Of a stretch of 64,000 nt of DNA, positions 10,675-22,175 are shown one piece after another; the stretch's first letter is position 1, and every line of letters begins with the position of its first letter. The position numbers and the translations under genes were made by a program. Source of the stretch: Telopea speciosissima (taxonomy: Eukaryota; Streptophyta; Magnoliopsida; Proteales; Proteaceae); the NCBI RefSeq assembly GCF_018873765.1, contig NC_057916.1, forward strand, positions 14,094,001 to 14,158,000. Reading direction: 5' to 3'. The notes beneath the pieces were generated by a model. It was not told where the DNA came from and did no database searches. It saw only the letters and a list, made by a program, of their open reading frames with translations.

Positions 10675-12939
10675 GTCAGCCACTCTAACTTTATCTTTGC
10701 CAGAAGCAGGGGAATAGGTATAAAAGAGGGTAGAAGAGCCTGTCATGTGATCAGTGGCACCGGAGTCTATAATCCATGGAGTGGAGACAATCGATGCACA
10801 GTGACCAGCAAAGGAAATACCTGAACGAGCAAAGTGGGAACCTGATGGAGTGGAATAACTGGCAGGAACAGATGTAGTAGATACAGTGGAAGGCTGTAAC
10901 ATAAGCCGGAGAGCCTGGAACTCCTCCTGGGAGAAACTATTGTCAGCAGTGGGGCATGTAGCTACACTTTTAGTGTGATTGGCTTTGTTTTTAGGCTTAG
11001 CACGACCACGTTTATCCTCAAAATCAGCAGGCTTCCCATGTAATTTCCAGCACTGAGCCTTAGTGTGGTAGAGTTTGTTGCAATGTTCACACTTGAGAGG
11101 CTCCTTTGCAGGATCAGTAGCAGCAGCAGAAGCACTATTCTCAGATGGAGGAGCTTTGGAACCAGCAGCCTGTAGGGCTGATCTCTCAACTGTAGGAGCC
11201 AACATCATTGCAACCCGACGTGTTTCCTCAGTTAGAACATAAGATAAGGCCTGCTCTAATGTAGGGAAAGGCACCCTACCAAGGGCTTGCACACAGATGG
11301 GATCATAATCAGCATTAAGACCAGCCAAAAAATCATAGACAGGAAACTTATCCACATATGCTGAATAGGCAGTAACATCAGCAACTGTAGTGAGCTGAAA
11401 TGGAGCATAGTGGTCCAATTGTTGCCATAGACTTTTGAGGACAGCATAGTGCTTGTGACGGACAACTCCTTCTGGGTAGTGGAATGGAGTGTCTTCCAGA
11501 TGTCATAAACATGTGCATCATTTCCCAATTGTCCATAAGTGCCCTTAGCAGCAGCCCATATCTGTGCGGCTGTGTCAAGGAGAAGGTACTGGCTGGAAAG
11601 TTCTTATGGCATGGAGTTCAAGACAAAGGACATAACTATAGCATCATTGGCAGCCCATCGAGTTTTTGAGGAGCCCTCTTTAGTAGGCTGTTTAGTGGTG
11701 CCATTAAGATGGCCACCAAGTCCTCTACCAGCCACAGTGAAAGAGAGAGACCTGGCCCACATTAGATAATTGGTGCCATCTAGTTTAATGGAGGCAGCAT
11801 AAGGGAGGAATTCTGTTCGTGGCTGAGTAGTCTCCCATGAGGTAGATGGAGCCTTGGCAGGAAATCAGAAAAAAGGACCTTGAATGAATGGTAGATTGAT
11901 CCTCCTGGCAGCAAAAAACCTAGGAAGGTAATGGCAGCAACAAGCAGCCCTAACTCCTAAAAATCGAAAGAGCCCTAGACTAATGATAAGAAGTTCCTTG
12001 TTATTGGTCCTGGTTTGATTGGCTTCTAGTAGGGCTTTACCCTATCTAGAACTACATTACAGGGTTTTTGAAAAATGCCTGAAAGAGAGAATCGATTGGG
12101 ATTAGGGATCTTCAAAAGGCTGGAAAAAATTGTCGAGTACTCCTTGAAGTGATGTGAAGGTGCTCTCCAGATCAGCCCAATCATAGAACAGAAATTCCAA
12201 AAATCGATGAGTGTCAGGGTTTTTCAAAAAACCCTGAAAGGAGATCGATATTGGGTATATGCCTCAAATCTGTTGAAAGAACCTGTGATAGTTGCTGTCC
12301 AAGACTGCTTTGATGGATCTCAAATAGGAAAACCAGCTTCGGATGCAAAGGGAGACTGATCTTCAAGAGGAGAGAACTCCAAAAAAAATATCGCAGAAAT
12401 AATGGCAGCAGCTATCGAACTGGAGATGGGGTTAAATCATCTATTGAAGAGGTGATATATAGGGCAGCATCTAGATCTCAAGATCACCTCATTAGATCTG
12501 CCCTAATGTGGGAAGAGAACCAAGGGAAAAAAAAGGTGAGAAGATCGAGTGGGAGGGGAGGGGTGAAAGAGGATCGAGTGGAAGGAGATGAAAGAGGAGA
12601 ACAATGGAAGGGGTGGAGTTTGAAAAAAACTAGATCAGAGAAGTGGCTCTGATACCATGTAGAGAAGACAGAATTTAGGAGAATGCTTGATTGATCAATG
12701 AGATCGGCCAAGCTTTATATTTATAATATGAGGAATTACAACCAAAAGACCATAATGACCCTAGCATAACCGACATAGCTAGGAAAACATAAAACATAAA
12801 AAATAAAGCTGTAAAAGACCAGAATACCCCCACGGTATTCTGGTGTACATTATTCAACAAAGACCATATTGGGACAACCAAAAAAGCCTGTTCTCCACGT
12901 CCTCTGCTAGAAATGAAGGTGGTCATATGTTGCATTACA
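10675..12939 (-). mobile_element. Broken Ty1/copia element: 5' LTR, primer site, gag and protease start
   Basis: Read on the minus strand: a 282-bp LTR at 12658-12939 (starts TGTAATGCA, ends CTACA), then a tRNA-Met-type primer binding site (TGGTATCAGAGCCAC, 12643-12657), a leader, a gag region with a zinc knuckle (CEHCNKLYHTKAQC, near 11090) and the start of the protease (WIIDSGATDHMTG, near 10770). The element stops at the MITE pair near 10675; integrase, reverse transcriptase and the 3' LTR are absent. It is a fossil with several breaks. Age cannot be estimated because only one LTR remains. Confidence 0.85.
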
Positions 12940-13956
12940 TCCAGCCCTCCCTTGATCCCTTATAAATGGAGTCACAGGCAAAATAGATCATTAGAGTAAC
13001 TAGCTAGTGGGGCATTTCTTGGGCAGTAGGCCCTCTTTTGAGGCTGTGAAAAATGCTCTTCTCCGTCAGTTGGCAACCATTGTCTCCCTACCTCCCCGCT
13101 AGATGGTAGCCTACGTCTTGTGGTGGAAACCCTTGTTGTTGACACTTCTCATTCTGTATCTTCCTATGGAGACACGTATGCGTTGGTGGGGCCTCTGTCC
13201 CTCCTGTCGCAATGGTTTCGCACCCTAGGGCTTTACCCTATGTTACAAACTCTACTTCCACACTTCTTAAATCTGATCATACCTCTTCCCAGAAACGCAA
13301 AGGCAGACATGATAAGAAAGCCACAGCCTTAACCCCCCCCCCCCCCCCTCCTGCATTGCTGGTCAAGAATCACCCACTTGTTTCTCCTCCTTCAATGCCT
13401 CCCATGTGGCCCTCCATAGCCCCCCCCCCCCCCGGGAGTTTGGGTATTCCCCTCTGGCTGAATCATTGCACAGGTTACATCCCCAAAATCCTCATGAAGG
13501 TCCTTGTAGTGACCCTCTTTATCCAATCTACATGCTTCAAGGTAATTGGGAGTTGGGACTTCATCAAAGAAAGTGCTCTAAAGGTGGATACTAGCAAAGA
13601 AAGATCAGCCAGGCTGAGCACCTCCATGGAAAACAACCTTACCCTTTCAGGGAAACCTCCACCGGACAATATCCTGGAACCTAGTGCTGCTGCTCTAGTG
13701 ATCATCCAAAAGTACTCCACTACTCCTTCGGGCTCTTCTAGTCAAACCTGAGAGGCACCCTTCAAGCCTCTCCTCGAAATTCCACATGCTTTGCTGAGAG
13801 TGGAATCCCATCCTCATGCATCGGTAGTTTAGGCCGGACTCCGACCCTATTAGAGTTGAATCTAGTTTTTTCCAATGGATGAGAGTTGAATTCTGATGCA
13901 GAGCTACAGCCCTACATCCGCAAAAGGAAGAATAAGAATAAGCTGCTGCCCAAGTG
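12940..13956 (+). other. Pro/Ser-rich open-frame region, possible LINE ORF1 remains
   Basis: Open frames at 13212-13751 and 13120-13332 are Pro- and Ser-rich and contain long C runs (about 13330-13348 and 13421-13434). No conserved domain is visible. The plus-strand LINE begins further on (about 15060), and this could be its ORF1 region or an unrelated element. The call is weak. Confidence 0.25.
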
Positions 13957-14470
13957 ATATATTCAGTAATGTAGGTGGATCCATACTTAGTTTATTTTAA
14001 AGTGTTTCTTTATGTTTCGAGTTGAACCGGTCCAAACTGGTTCATCCTTTGGTCCAGTTTAAGTGACTTGAGTCACCATTTAATTACTTATGTAATTTTC
14101 TTTTCTTTTCTTTTTTCGGTCCACACCATACTCCCACAATTTAGAGAGGAGTGTGGATTAGATAGGTCGGCCAGGGGTAATTTAGACTCCTTGGCTAATT
14201 ATGTTTTAGGCTGTTAAGCCCTATTTAAGATTAATGAAATCGTGGAGCTCCTCATCTCCACTTTTATGAATTAAATCTGCTATTAGCAAACTGCTCTTCT
14301 CTCTTGAGAGTTTTGCTTTGTGTTTGTTCAAAGCAAGGTTGGTGTTTGATCCAATAGACATCTTGCGTTGCGAAGTCCGGGTGGTTCAAACAAGCTTCTT
14401 CTCCAGTATTCTGCTGCAAGGTTCGTAGTCTCTTCAGGCTGCTACTGCTGCCAACATTCTCTGCATCTCC
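13957..14470 (+). mobile_element. LTR-like segment
   Basis: The stretch begins TGATATATTC and contains a TATA-like TATTTAAG followed by AATGAAATCG, then a CT-rich part ending near a splice-donor-like AAGTAAGT. This layout resembles a retroelement LTR. There is no second copy in the window and no confirmed target-site duplication, so family and ends are uncertain. Confidence 0.3.
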
Positions 14471-15059
14471 AAGTAAGTCCAAGGTCCTCCCCATCCCCAT
14501 ATCTTCTCTCCTAAAACCTCCACAACCCAACCCTAACTTCCCCCCCCCCCCTTCCCAAATTAAAACCCAAAACCCTAAAACCTGCACAGCCCTTTCAAGC
14601 CATCACCTTCCTCTCAAATTTGGATCGATTATCCCCCTCCCCAATTGGGAAACTCGATCTGAGTTTGGTCCCCAAACTCCCACCCAAACCCTAGAAAATG
14701 CTACCTCCATTAAAACCCCAAAACCCTAGTTTTCTGCCCAGCTATTTCCCCCCATCAGAATCTGCCCAAACTTGGATCGATTCTTCCCCTCACCATTAAG
14801 GGAACTTGATTCAAGTCCCAGCCCAAAACACCATCTCTAAACCCTAGTTCCCTTCACTTCCCTCTTTTTAAAGACCCGAAACCCTAACCCTATCCTGCTG
14901 TCCTGTGGTTTACCTCATTCCGATTCACCCAACCACCACTAGACCTATATTGTTAGCCTTCTCTACACCTGCCTAGCATTACCTTACCATCAAACTCTAA
15001 CCTCACCCAACCCTAACCCTTATTTTGATCCAAAGCCTATTTCTGCCCATTCGAACTGC
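14471..15059. other. CCCTAA-rich, C-rich spacer
   Basis: Repeated AACCCTAA, AAACCCTAG and C-run words give this 600-base stretch a telomere-like composition without a regular array. No gene is supported. Confidence 0.4.
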
Positions 15060-17680
15060 ATGTTCACAACAGATCCTAAAGTAGCTGATCGCTTTCAAGG
15101 CCTATTTAGGCCAGACTACCTCCCTATTAGAGAACAGTTGCCTAACGCTCTACCCAATAAACTTCTCCTTGATGACCAGTAGTCCCTCCTCAGGAAAATC
15201 CGCAATGAAGAGGAGATTTTTTAGGCAATCAAATCTTGAAAACCAAACGAGTCCCCCACCCCCAGACAGATTCAGTTAGTAGTTTTTTACTTCAGCTTGG
15301 AACATTGTGAAAGAGGATCTTGTTAGTGCCAACAGAAGCTTCTTCACCAACCCTTCCTAGATCAAGGAGGTCAACCAGACATTCCTATGCGTTATTCCTT
15401 AAGCTGAAGGGACGAGCTCCATCACCAAGTTCAGGTCTATTGCCCTTTGTAATCTCCTTTACAAGTTCATTCTAATGTTCTAGTCAATAGACTCAAAAAG
15501 GTGGTTGTTTCATTAGTGAGTGAAAATCAGCCTGCTTTTATTGAGGGTAAGAAATATAAATGAAAACATCCTTCTATGTTCGGAACTTGTACGAGGTTTT
15601 CATAGAAAGAATCACTCTCCAACTGCTATGATGAAACTTGATCTCCATTAGGCTATTGACTCTGTGAGATAGGATTATATCAAAGAAACTTCAAATGAAA
15701 GTTCCTTCAGCTTTTTTGTATTGGCTGTACTCTTGCATCTCTACTACTCATTTCTCTATCTTGGTGAATAGGGGGGACTCTTATGGGTAATTTTGGCAAC
15801 AGATTTGGAACCCGACAAGGGTGTCCTCTCTCTCTTTCTCTCTGCTCTCCCCTTCACCTTAGTTATGGAAGTCTTCTCCAAGTTCATTCAAGCAAAGGTA
15901 GAAGTCAAGCTCATTGATCTCGCTTCCAAATGTAAGCCTTTCAACTCTCTCATTTAGTGTTTGCTAATGATTTGATGATTTCCACAAAAGCAAGCTCCAC
16001 TTCCTTTGCTGAAGTCTAAAGCCTCCTGAGCTCCTTTGCCGCCATGTCTGGTCTCAGTGTTAACAAGCAGAAGTCACTAGGTCCCTCCTTTATTTTAGCT
16101 GGTTGTTCTGAGGACCAAAAAATGAGATTGAAGGTCATCTCAGGCTTCCCTGAAGGTCATCTCCCTGTAAAGTATCTTGGGTTCCTCCTCAATTCTTCAA
16201 GGCTTTCAACTCACCACTGCTCCCCTATTTTGGACTCCCTCAAGAAAAGGCTGCAGCTCTTGAAAGCCAAACTCCTCTCGTTTGTTGGTCGGTTGGAATT
16301 GATTAGATCGGTCATACAAAGCTCCTACATCTTTTGGACAGGGACTTTGGGCTCCCTTGGTCTATTATTCAGCAAGTTGAATATTTAATGAGTACTTTCT
16401 TTTAGAAAGATACAGACAGAAATTTCTTCACACTATTGGCCTCCCTCTATTTGTTTGTCTAAGAGGGAGGGTGGCCTTGTTCTGAGAAGGGCTAAGGAAG
16501 TAAATTTGGAAGGAATTCTCAAGCTTGGTTAGCGGGTGGCTGATAAAGTTAAGAGCATCTGGGTGGACTCAATCTCCTCCCATTACCTCTCAAAGGATTC
16601 CATCTGGCCAGTTACAACTTACAAGTCACCAAGATGCCTCTTGATCTTGTAGGAAAATCTTAAATTATAGACACTTAGCGACCTCCATCATATCCAAGAT
16701 CGATGATGGCTCATCAACCCTTCTTTGGTTAGACAATTGGCACCCTCATAGTGTTCTTATGGACACTAATGGAAGAAGGATTAGATACAATGCGGGTTTT
16801 GAGAGACTAACAACAGTTTCTTCAATTATTAGAAATGACAACTAGTGTCCAGGGCGGGCTTCCTTCCCCAGCCTTATTGAGGCTTGGGGTTGCTCTTCCT
16901 GAGATCTCTATAGGCCCTCGAGGAGCTGTTGACTGGGTTCGTGGACTGTATCTTCTTCTGGTGCCTTCTCCCCCTATCTGCTTGGAACCTAGTGAGGTCA
17001 AGGGAGACGAAGTTCCTAGGTTTGATGTTAACTGGTTCAAGCAGCTCATCCCTTGTCATAGTTTTATAGCTTGGAGGGTCCCCACCATCTCTCTCCCAAC
17101 TCAAGATTTCCTTATTCAGAAGCATATCTACTCTTCATCCTCTTGCTATAATGCCCTGGAGGATATACTTCATCTCTTCTTTGCCTCTCCATTCTCCTCT
17201 CATATTTGGGAGTCTCCTCTGGAAGTGCTGGCCTTAACCTAGACAGATCCTAGGTTTCGACAAGGAATGGAGGTGGATTGAGAAGAAATTTAGTATGAAG
17301 CCTAGCATTGACTCGCTGGAGCCTGGGAAACTTGGTATTTTGTGCTACTGTATACCAGATACTGCTAAATAGAAATACAAGAACTTGGACTCGACATCCT
17401 AGGACCTCTGATTAGATCTTGGGCTCCATCTTCTTTGAGGTTCGTGCCAAGTCGGAGCTAGGAACTTGTCAGGACTCTCCCTGTAATAGACATATTGTGT
17501 CATCATGGCAGCATCCAATACAGTTAGGGCCTTGGTTGGGGTAATTTCCCCTTTTCTTCCTCTTTCTTTTGTGCTTTTTCTGTCACCCCACTTTGGGGTT
17601 CGATGTAATCCTTGGGCTTTGTTGAAATAAGTTGAATTTACCTCCCCCCCCCCCCCCCCCCCGCCCAAAAAAAAAAACAA
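15060..17680 (+). mobile_element. Heavily decayed L1-type LINE
   Basis: Plus-strand remains of LINE ORF2: an RT region with FAIEGK-like and MMKLDL-like blocks near 15540-15650, a changed catalytic box FAND where YADD is expected (about 15957), the RT C-terminal part at 16044-16388 (LPVKYLGFLLNSSRL, SFVGRLELIRSVI) and a zinc-binding RT-associated domain at 16990-17240 (VNWFKQLIPCHSFIAWR, then ALEDILHLFF). Many stops and frame changes interrupt it. The 3' end is an A run near 17668-17678, preceded by a C run of about 18 bases (17645-17662). It is older than the minus-strand LINE judging by decay. Confidence 0.8.
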
Positions 17681-19040
17681 GGAAAAATAATTGCACATCA
17701 CTCAAGTGATGATCAACATTTTAATGGTTGAATCCAGACAATGTGAATCTTGATATAACTGATACCTGTAAAGTGTATACAGGTTGCCCCTATCTGCTTC
17801 AGGTGACAGATATTTTCCTCCATCTCAATCAAGGTCCAATTGCAGAGGAAACTTATAAAGATCATTTATCTATAAAAATGAAAGACAATAATTAAATCAT
17901 TTTTAGAAGAGAATATCAAATAAGTATTGGGGTGAAATTATTCTCCCAGCAAGAGAAATTCATTTTCTATTATAATTGTGAGAAAGAAGAAGAAAAAAAA
18001 ATTCAGCTCATAGCACAAAGAACAAAATATAATGGTTCAATTAAACAATTGACCAAAATAAGTGACCCGGCTGCTTACTAAAAAGGAGTACATAAAAAGA
18101 GCAACTAACCATAATATAAAACAACAATTTAAAATTTGCTTTGAGTCAGTTTTCACTTGAACCCAATATGGCTTCATATAAAAGGCACTTAAAGTTACCA
18201 AGCAAGGAGGAAGACCAAGGGGCAGTGCCAAGATAGGATCTGTACCTGCCATAACGAGGAAGCTACATCCTCGTAAACATCTCCCCATGCACAAAACAAA
18301 GGGCTTGAGTGCAAATCCTCTACCAAAAGACAGCAGCCCCAACACTACTACATAAAGCAGTGACTAACAGTGGACGTTGGCAAAGATGGTCACCAGAGTT
18401 GCAAGGTTCAATGCAGCATTAAAAAGAGAGAAAGGAAACCAGCTTTAATCTCAGGTTAATTTATATCAAGATCTATCTTGGTAAGCCTTCCAACTGATGC
18501 TATTATACACTGCCTTGCAGTCTACAATCTGTATGCACAAGACTAGTACTAATCTCAGAGTACCCCTGAAAAGTTGTGTGTGTAAACTAAAACAAAGCTT
18601 TAACACAACAACTACAACAAAAACCTTATGCCACTGTTATACGCTACCAGAGACATCTTCTAATAAATCACAAGTCATCAAAAGATTTCGGAGCACCTTG
18701 AATCACACCTCTTACCAGCTCCACTGGTACTTATAGATTCTTTGAATTGCATTTCATCACTCCTCAATACATTTGTCTTCACTGCAAATGATCAAGTCAT
18801 CTCTGATGTAGAACGAAGAAGGAAGAAGAGAAGAGAGGCCAACGAGAAGCCCAATTTGGGCCCTTGTGGTTGAGCTTGGTCCACTTAATAAGCCATACGT
18901 AAGTCCATCAATTGGTTCTTTAAAGTAGTCCATGTGTGAGGGCCTGTATGCTAGTTTCTATTTTACTTTTTAATAGTTACTACAAGTAGTTAGTTTCTAT
19001 TTTGGTTATTTGGTAGCAATAGGCTAGTTTCTTAATGTAT
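17681..19040. other. Spacer; possible terminal exon remnant at 18678-18781 (-)
   Basis: No clear gene. On the minus strand, TTTGCAG just before 18781 could be a splice acceptor opening a 34-codon frame that ends in TGA at 18678-18680 and is not obviously repeat-like. Downstream sequence to about 18040 would fit a 3' UTR. I do not recognise the peptide and could not find further exons. Confidence 0.25.
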
Positions 19041-19314
19041 ACAGGTCCCTAGTGATAACCAGTCCACAAGAGGATCACAAACCTCAGGTCCAGCAAGAGT
19101 AAATATTTCAATTGGAAGTCAGATTTGTAGGAAATTTCCGAACAATAAAATATAAAAAAAAAAAGCAATTGAAGAAGGAAAGAAGAAGATAGGGTAGTCT
19201 CTCTCAAACTCGGGTCTCTCACCCACGGCCTCTCACTGTATTTTGGTCTCTCTAACCAATGGCATCTCACCATACTCTCTCACAGAGCAAAGCACAAAGC
19301 TATGAATTTTTTTT
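19041..19314 (-). other. Probable continuation of the gypsy LTR (U5 side) or its flank
   Basis: This stretch follows the conserved LTR core on the minus strand and is not shared with the 5374-5804 copy. Ends are not defined. Confidence 0.3.
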
Positions 19315-19688
19315 GCTCAATATCATTAATCAAATTCGTGTACAAGGCTGTTGCCCCTTACAAGCTTATATCGAAGACTCTAAAAAAATACTCAAACACT
19401 AACAAGGAAAGGCCTAACCCAATCCGTAACTAATAAGGTAACATAAACTGACTATGAAACTAAAATAATGAAATAAACAGATTCAAAAGAAGAAACTAAT
19501 GAAGTAAATCCCGTTTTCCTACTTTCTATCCATATCTTAGGCCAATTAAGAAGCCCATTACAAAGATTTTTTTTTTTTGGTAAACCATTACAAAGAAAAC
19601 TCATAGGATCAAAGGCCCAACATGTATAGAACCCAACCTAAGGCTTATTTCAAATAAAATAAACCTGTTTATGTGATTATCTGCATCA
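19315..19688 (-). mobile_element. Ty3/gypsy-like 3' LTR segment with purine tract
   Basis: On the minus strand the LTR begins TGATGCAGATAATCAC at 19688. Immediately before it is a G-rich purine tract, GTGGGGTGGGGTGGGG with flanks (19692-19718), as expected of the polypurine tract preceding a 3' LTR. The core is shared with 5374-5804. It is an old relic. The superfamily is inferred from the tract and terminus, not from coding domains. Confidence 0.55.
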
Positions 19689-19691
19689 ATT

Positions 19692-19718
19692 CGCCCACCC
19701 CACCCCACCCCACCCCAC
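19692..19718 (-). repeat. (CCCCA)n tract at the polypurine site
   Basis: About five CCCCA units on the plus strand, directly next to the LTR start. This looks like microsatellite growth of a retroelement polypurine tract. Confidence 0.7.
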
Positions 19719-21909
19719 ACTTAGAAAAAACTCAACCATGAGTTTTGGTTAGTTGGGGACTAATCTTCACATGGTGAATGTTCGCGTTCAATCCATGCAA
19801 AATTCAGGCACCTCCTTGAAAGTACAAATGTAGTCGTATAGGCAAGGAGGACTCTCTTCAAGGTACTTTCAGGGAATGATGAACTCCACATGCTTAACTT
19901 CAACATCCTCAGATGTATTATGGGATCATCCACATATGCCTCTCCAACCATCTCAACTGCAAACTCGAAGCTCTTTCTGTAAAATAGGTATTTTTAACCC
20001 TTAGACCCCCTCCCCCGCCTTCAATAATCAACCAATAACCCAACCCAAGTAGATCAATAGGCAGCAGCCTATACAATTCATCCGCAGGTCAAGACTCAAG
20101 AGTCCAAAAAATAAGTTGAATCAAGAAACACTGAAGCACATTAGGGACTGGGAGGGAATATCAACCTGAAGGTAAAGTAGAGTAGGAGAGCCGGTTGGGG
20201 ACGGGAAGAAGAAAAGGGAAGGTAAGGTTTTGGGACAGAGGAGGAATTAACATAAATACTTACCATGGTGTTCCAGTTACGGGTGAAGCCTTTGCTTTCT
20301 ATTATTCTATCGGTGCCTGTTCAGGGACAGAGCAGGTAGAGGTAATGAAAAGAGGGAAGGGCAGTAGTTGAGGTGCGTTCCAGACCAATGACTGAAACTG
20401 AAGTTATTTCAATTCTTGAATTAGGTCAGAAATTGTCACACCCCCATCCCCAGATCAGGATGATTTGATGGGAATATCCCTGTATCCCACTCTAAATTAC
20501 AGGATCGACACTTTGCTGTGTCATGTTCACTATCCGATTTCTCATTCGATGATCAAGAAAAGAATCAAAGTAACGGCGGATATGAATAATAATAAAAGAT
20601 CAATAGTAAAGAGTTATAAATGATATCACATTTATATAAAAGGTCAATTATACCAGATAGCAAGTACTAAATAGCAAATATAAGAAAGGATAAAACCATA
20701 TCGAATTAGAATTATCAGTTACAGTCATCCTCAATAATTCTCAACATAAAGCATGCCAAAATCCAGCCACAGTGCATCGTGTTGAACGAAACCCAAAAGT
20801 TTCAATTGAAAGAAATAGTTCAAACTTTTCGTCGCAACAGTGCATCTACTGTACTGAACCTTATAGAATATGTTCTGCAGAACCCAAGGAATGCTCACAT
20901 CCATCAGGGTAGTTGGAATTTTGTACACAGCCTGAAATACACAATATCAAATACAATACTTTGTTATTAGAAAAGTAAAATTACAGGGAAGGGAGGGGAG
21001 GGGGGAAGAAGCAAGTCCAACATAAACTGTTTCCTTTTTCGAGCTATATGCCGAACAATCCACATCCTCCTCCTCATTCAGAAAATATGGAACATTGAAA
21101 CGCTGAGAACAGTCACCTTAACAGACTACAGAGCCAACTGTAACTCCCAAATGAAGCAAAAAACAGAGCTTGGATCAAGTAAACTCAAACCCTATTGATT
21201 TAATGAAAACCTTAAATTCTATTCAGAATCTCTTAATTGAAAGAAAAAAAGAGGACAATTTTTTAGATCTACTAGATAAAAACGAAAATCACAAGATAGG
21301 TAGGTTTCAAATTTGTTTTCCATCCATTACTTTCTATTTTAAAAAGATTTACTCAATCCCCAAGTTGGTTAATAGTCGTGTGATGCAAGAATAAACTTCC
21401 AAAATTACCCAAAAAAACCGTTTTAAACTTTTAAACCACGATCTGAAAATAGGAGGGAAGGGGTGCGCAATTTTCTCTATAGCTTTTCTTTTTTAATTGT
21501 TCGTATCATTTTTGTTTTTTTTTTTTTTTATCGAATTTCCTTCCATCAGTTTTTAAATGAGATCCTATTCACCGAAGGGAGAGAGGGTGGGAATAGGTAT
21601 TGGGAGGGTCTTTTGGAAGATACTAAAACCCTAGGAGAGGTTGGTGAACCCTAGGAAGGTGGGTGAACCGTCCTTATTTTCTTATTTTATTTTATTTTAT
21701 TTTTTAATATGTTTTCATTGTTTTTTATTCCAACAATTAAGATGTACTCTCCTTTGGATTCGATGTTATAATTTTGTTTTTATTTCTTTTAGGAGATAAT
21801 AACCGCTTTGATTTCTACTCCTACAATTAAGGTGCACTTTAATCGGATTTCACAGTTTGTAAAACAATTAAATGAGGTTGGGTATAGTAGCAGACTTTTT
21901 CTCTATCTC
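19719..21909. other. Repeat-rich spacer, some retroelement internal remains
   Basis: The first 300 bases (to about 20000) would be the 3' internal region of the gypsy-like element; a TGTCACACCCC-like LTR start appears near 20437. Short open frames at 20731-20970 and 21170-21394 have no recognisable domain. A (TTTTA)n tract lies near 21680-21703. No host gene is supported. Confidence 0.35.
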
Positions 21910-22015
21910 TCTCCTATTCATATGAAATGACCTAACTATCCTCCTATTTACAAAACCATCCTGGCACATCTCATTAGTGTACTCCCCCCTATGCTGCTTG
22001 CTCAAAGAATCCTCT
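21910..22015 (+). repeat. Dispersed repeat, copy 1 (partner at 30766-30885)
   Basis: CATATGAAATGAC, an ACAAAACCATCC-like block and CCCCTATGCTGCTTGCTC appear in the same order and spacing at 30766-30885, with scattered differences. The segment lies directly before the 22035 MITE and may be part of the same larger element. Confidence 0.5.
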
Positions 22016-22034
22016 CACAAGTAATAGGGAGAAT

Positions 22035-22175
22035 GTTTTCTGCGTGGGACGCAGGGGCCACGCCCACACACAATAGGGGCCGGAATGACAGCCATGCCCC
22101 CATGTATGGCGGAAATTCCGCCAAATCTCATTGGTTGGCGCATGCGGCGTGGCCCCTAAATCCCACCCAGAAAAC
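22035..22175. mobile_element. MITE-like element with 29-bp inverted ends
   Basis: The left end GTTTTCTGCGTGGGACGCAG and following GGGCCACGC pair with the inverse of the right end (GCGTGGCCCCTAAATCCCAC then CCAGAAAAC), about 24 of 29 bases matching. The interior is GC-rich and non-coding. No target-site duplication was resolved. Confidence 0.6.

Noticed and set aside
13212-13751. 179-codon Pro-rich frame as a host gene
   Set aside because: Composition is driven by C runs, no domain is visible, and it lies between retroelement remains.
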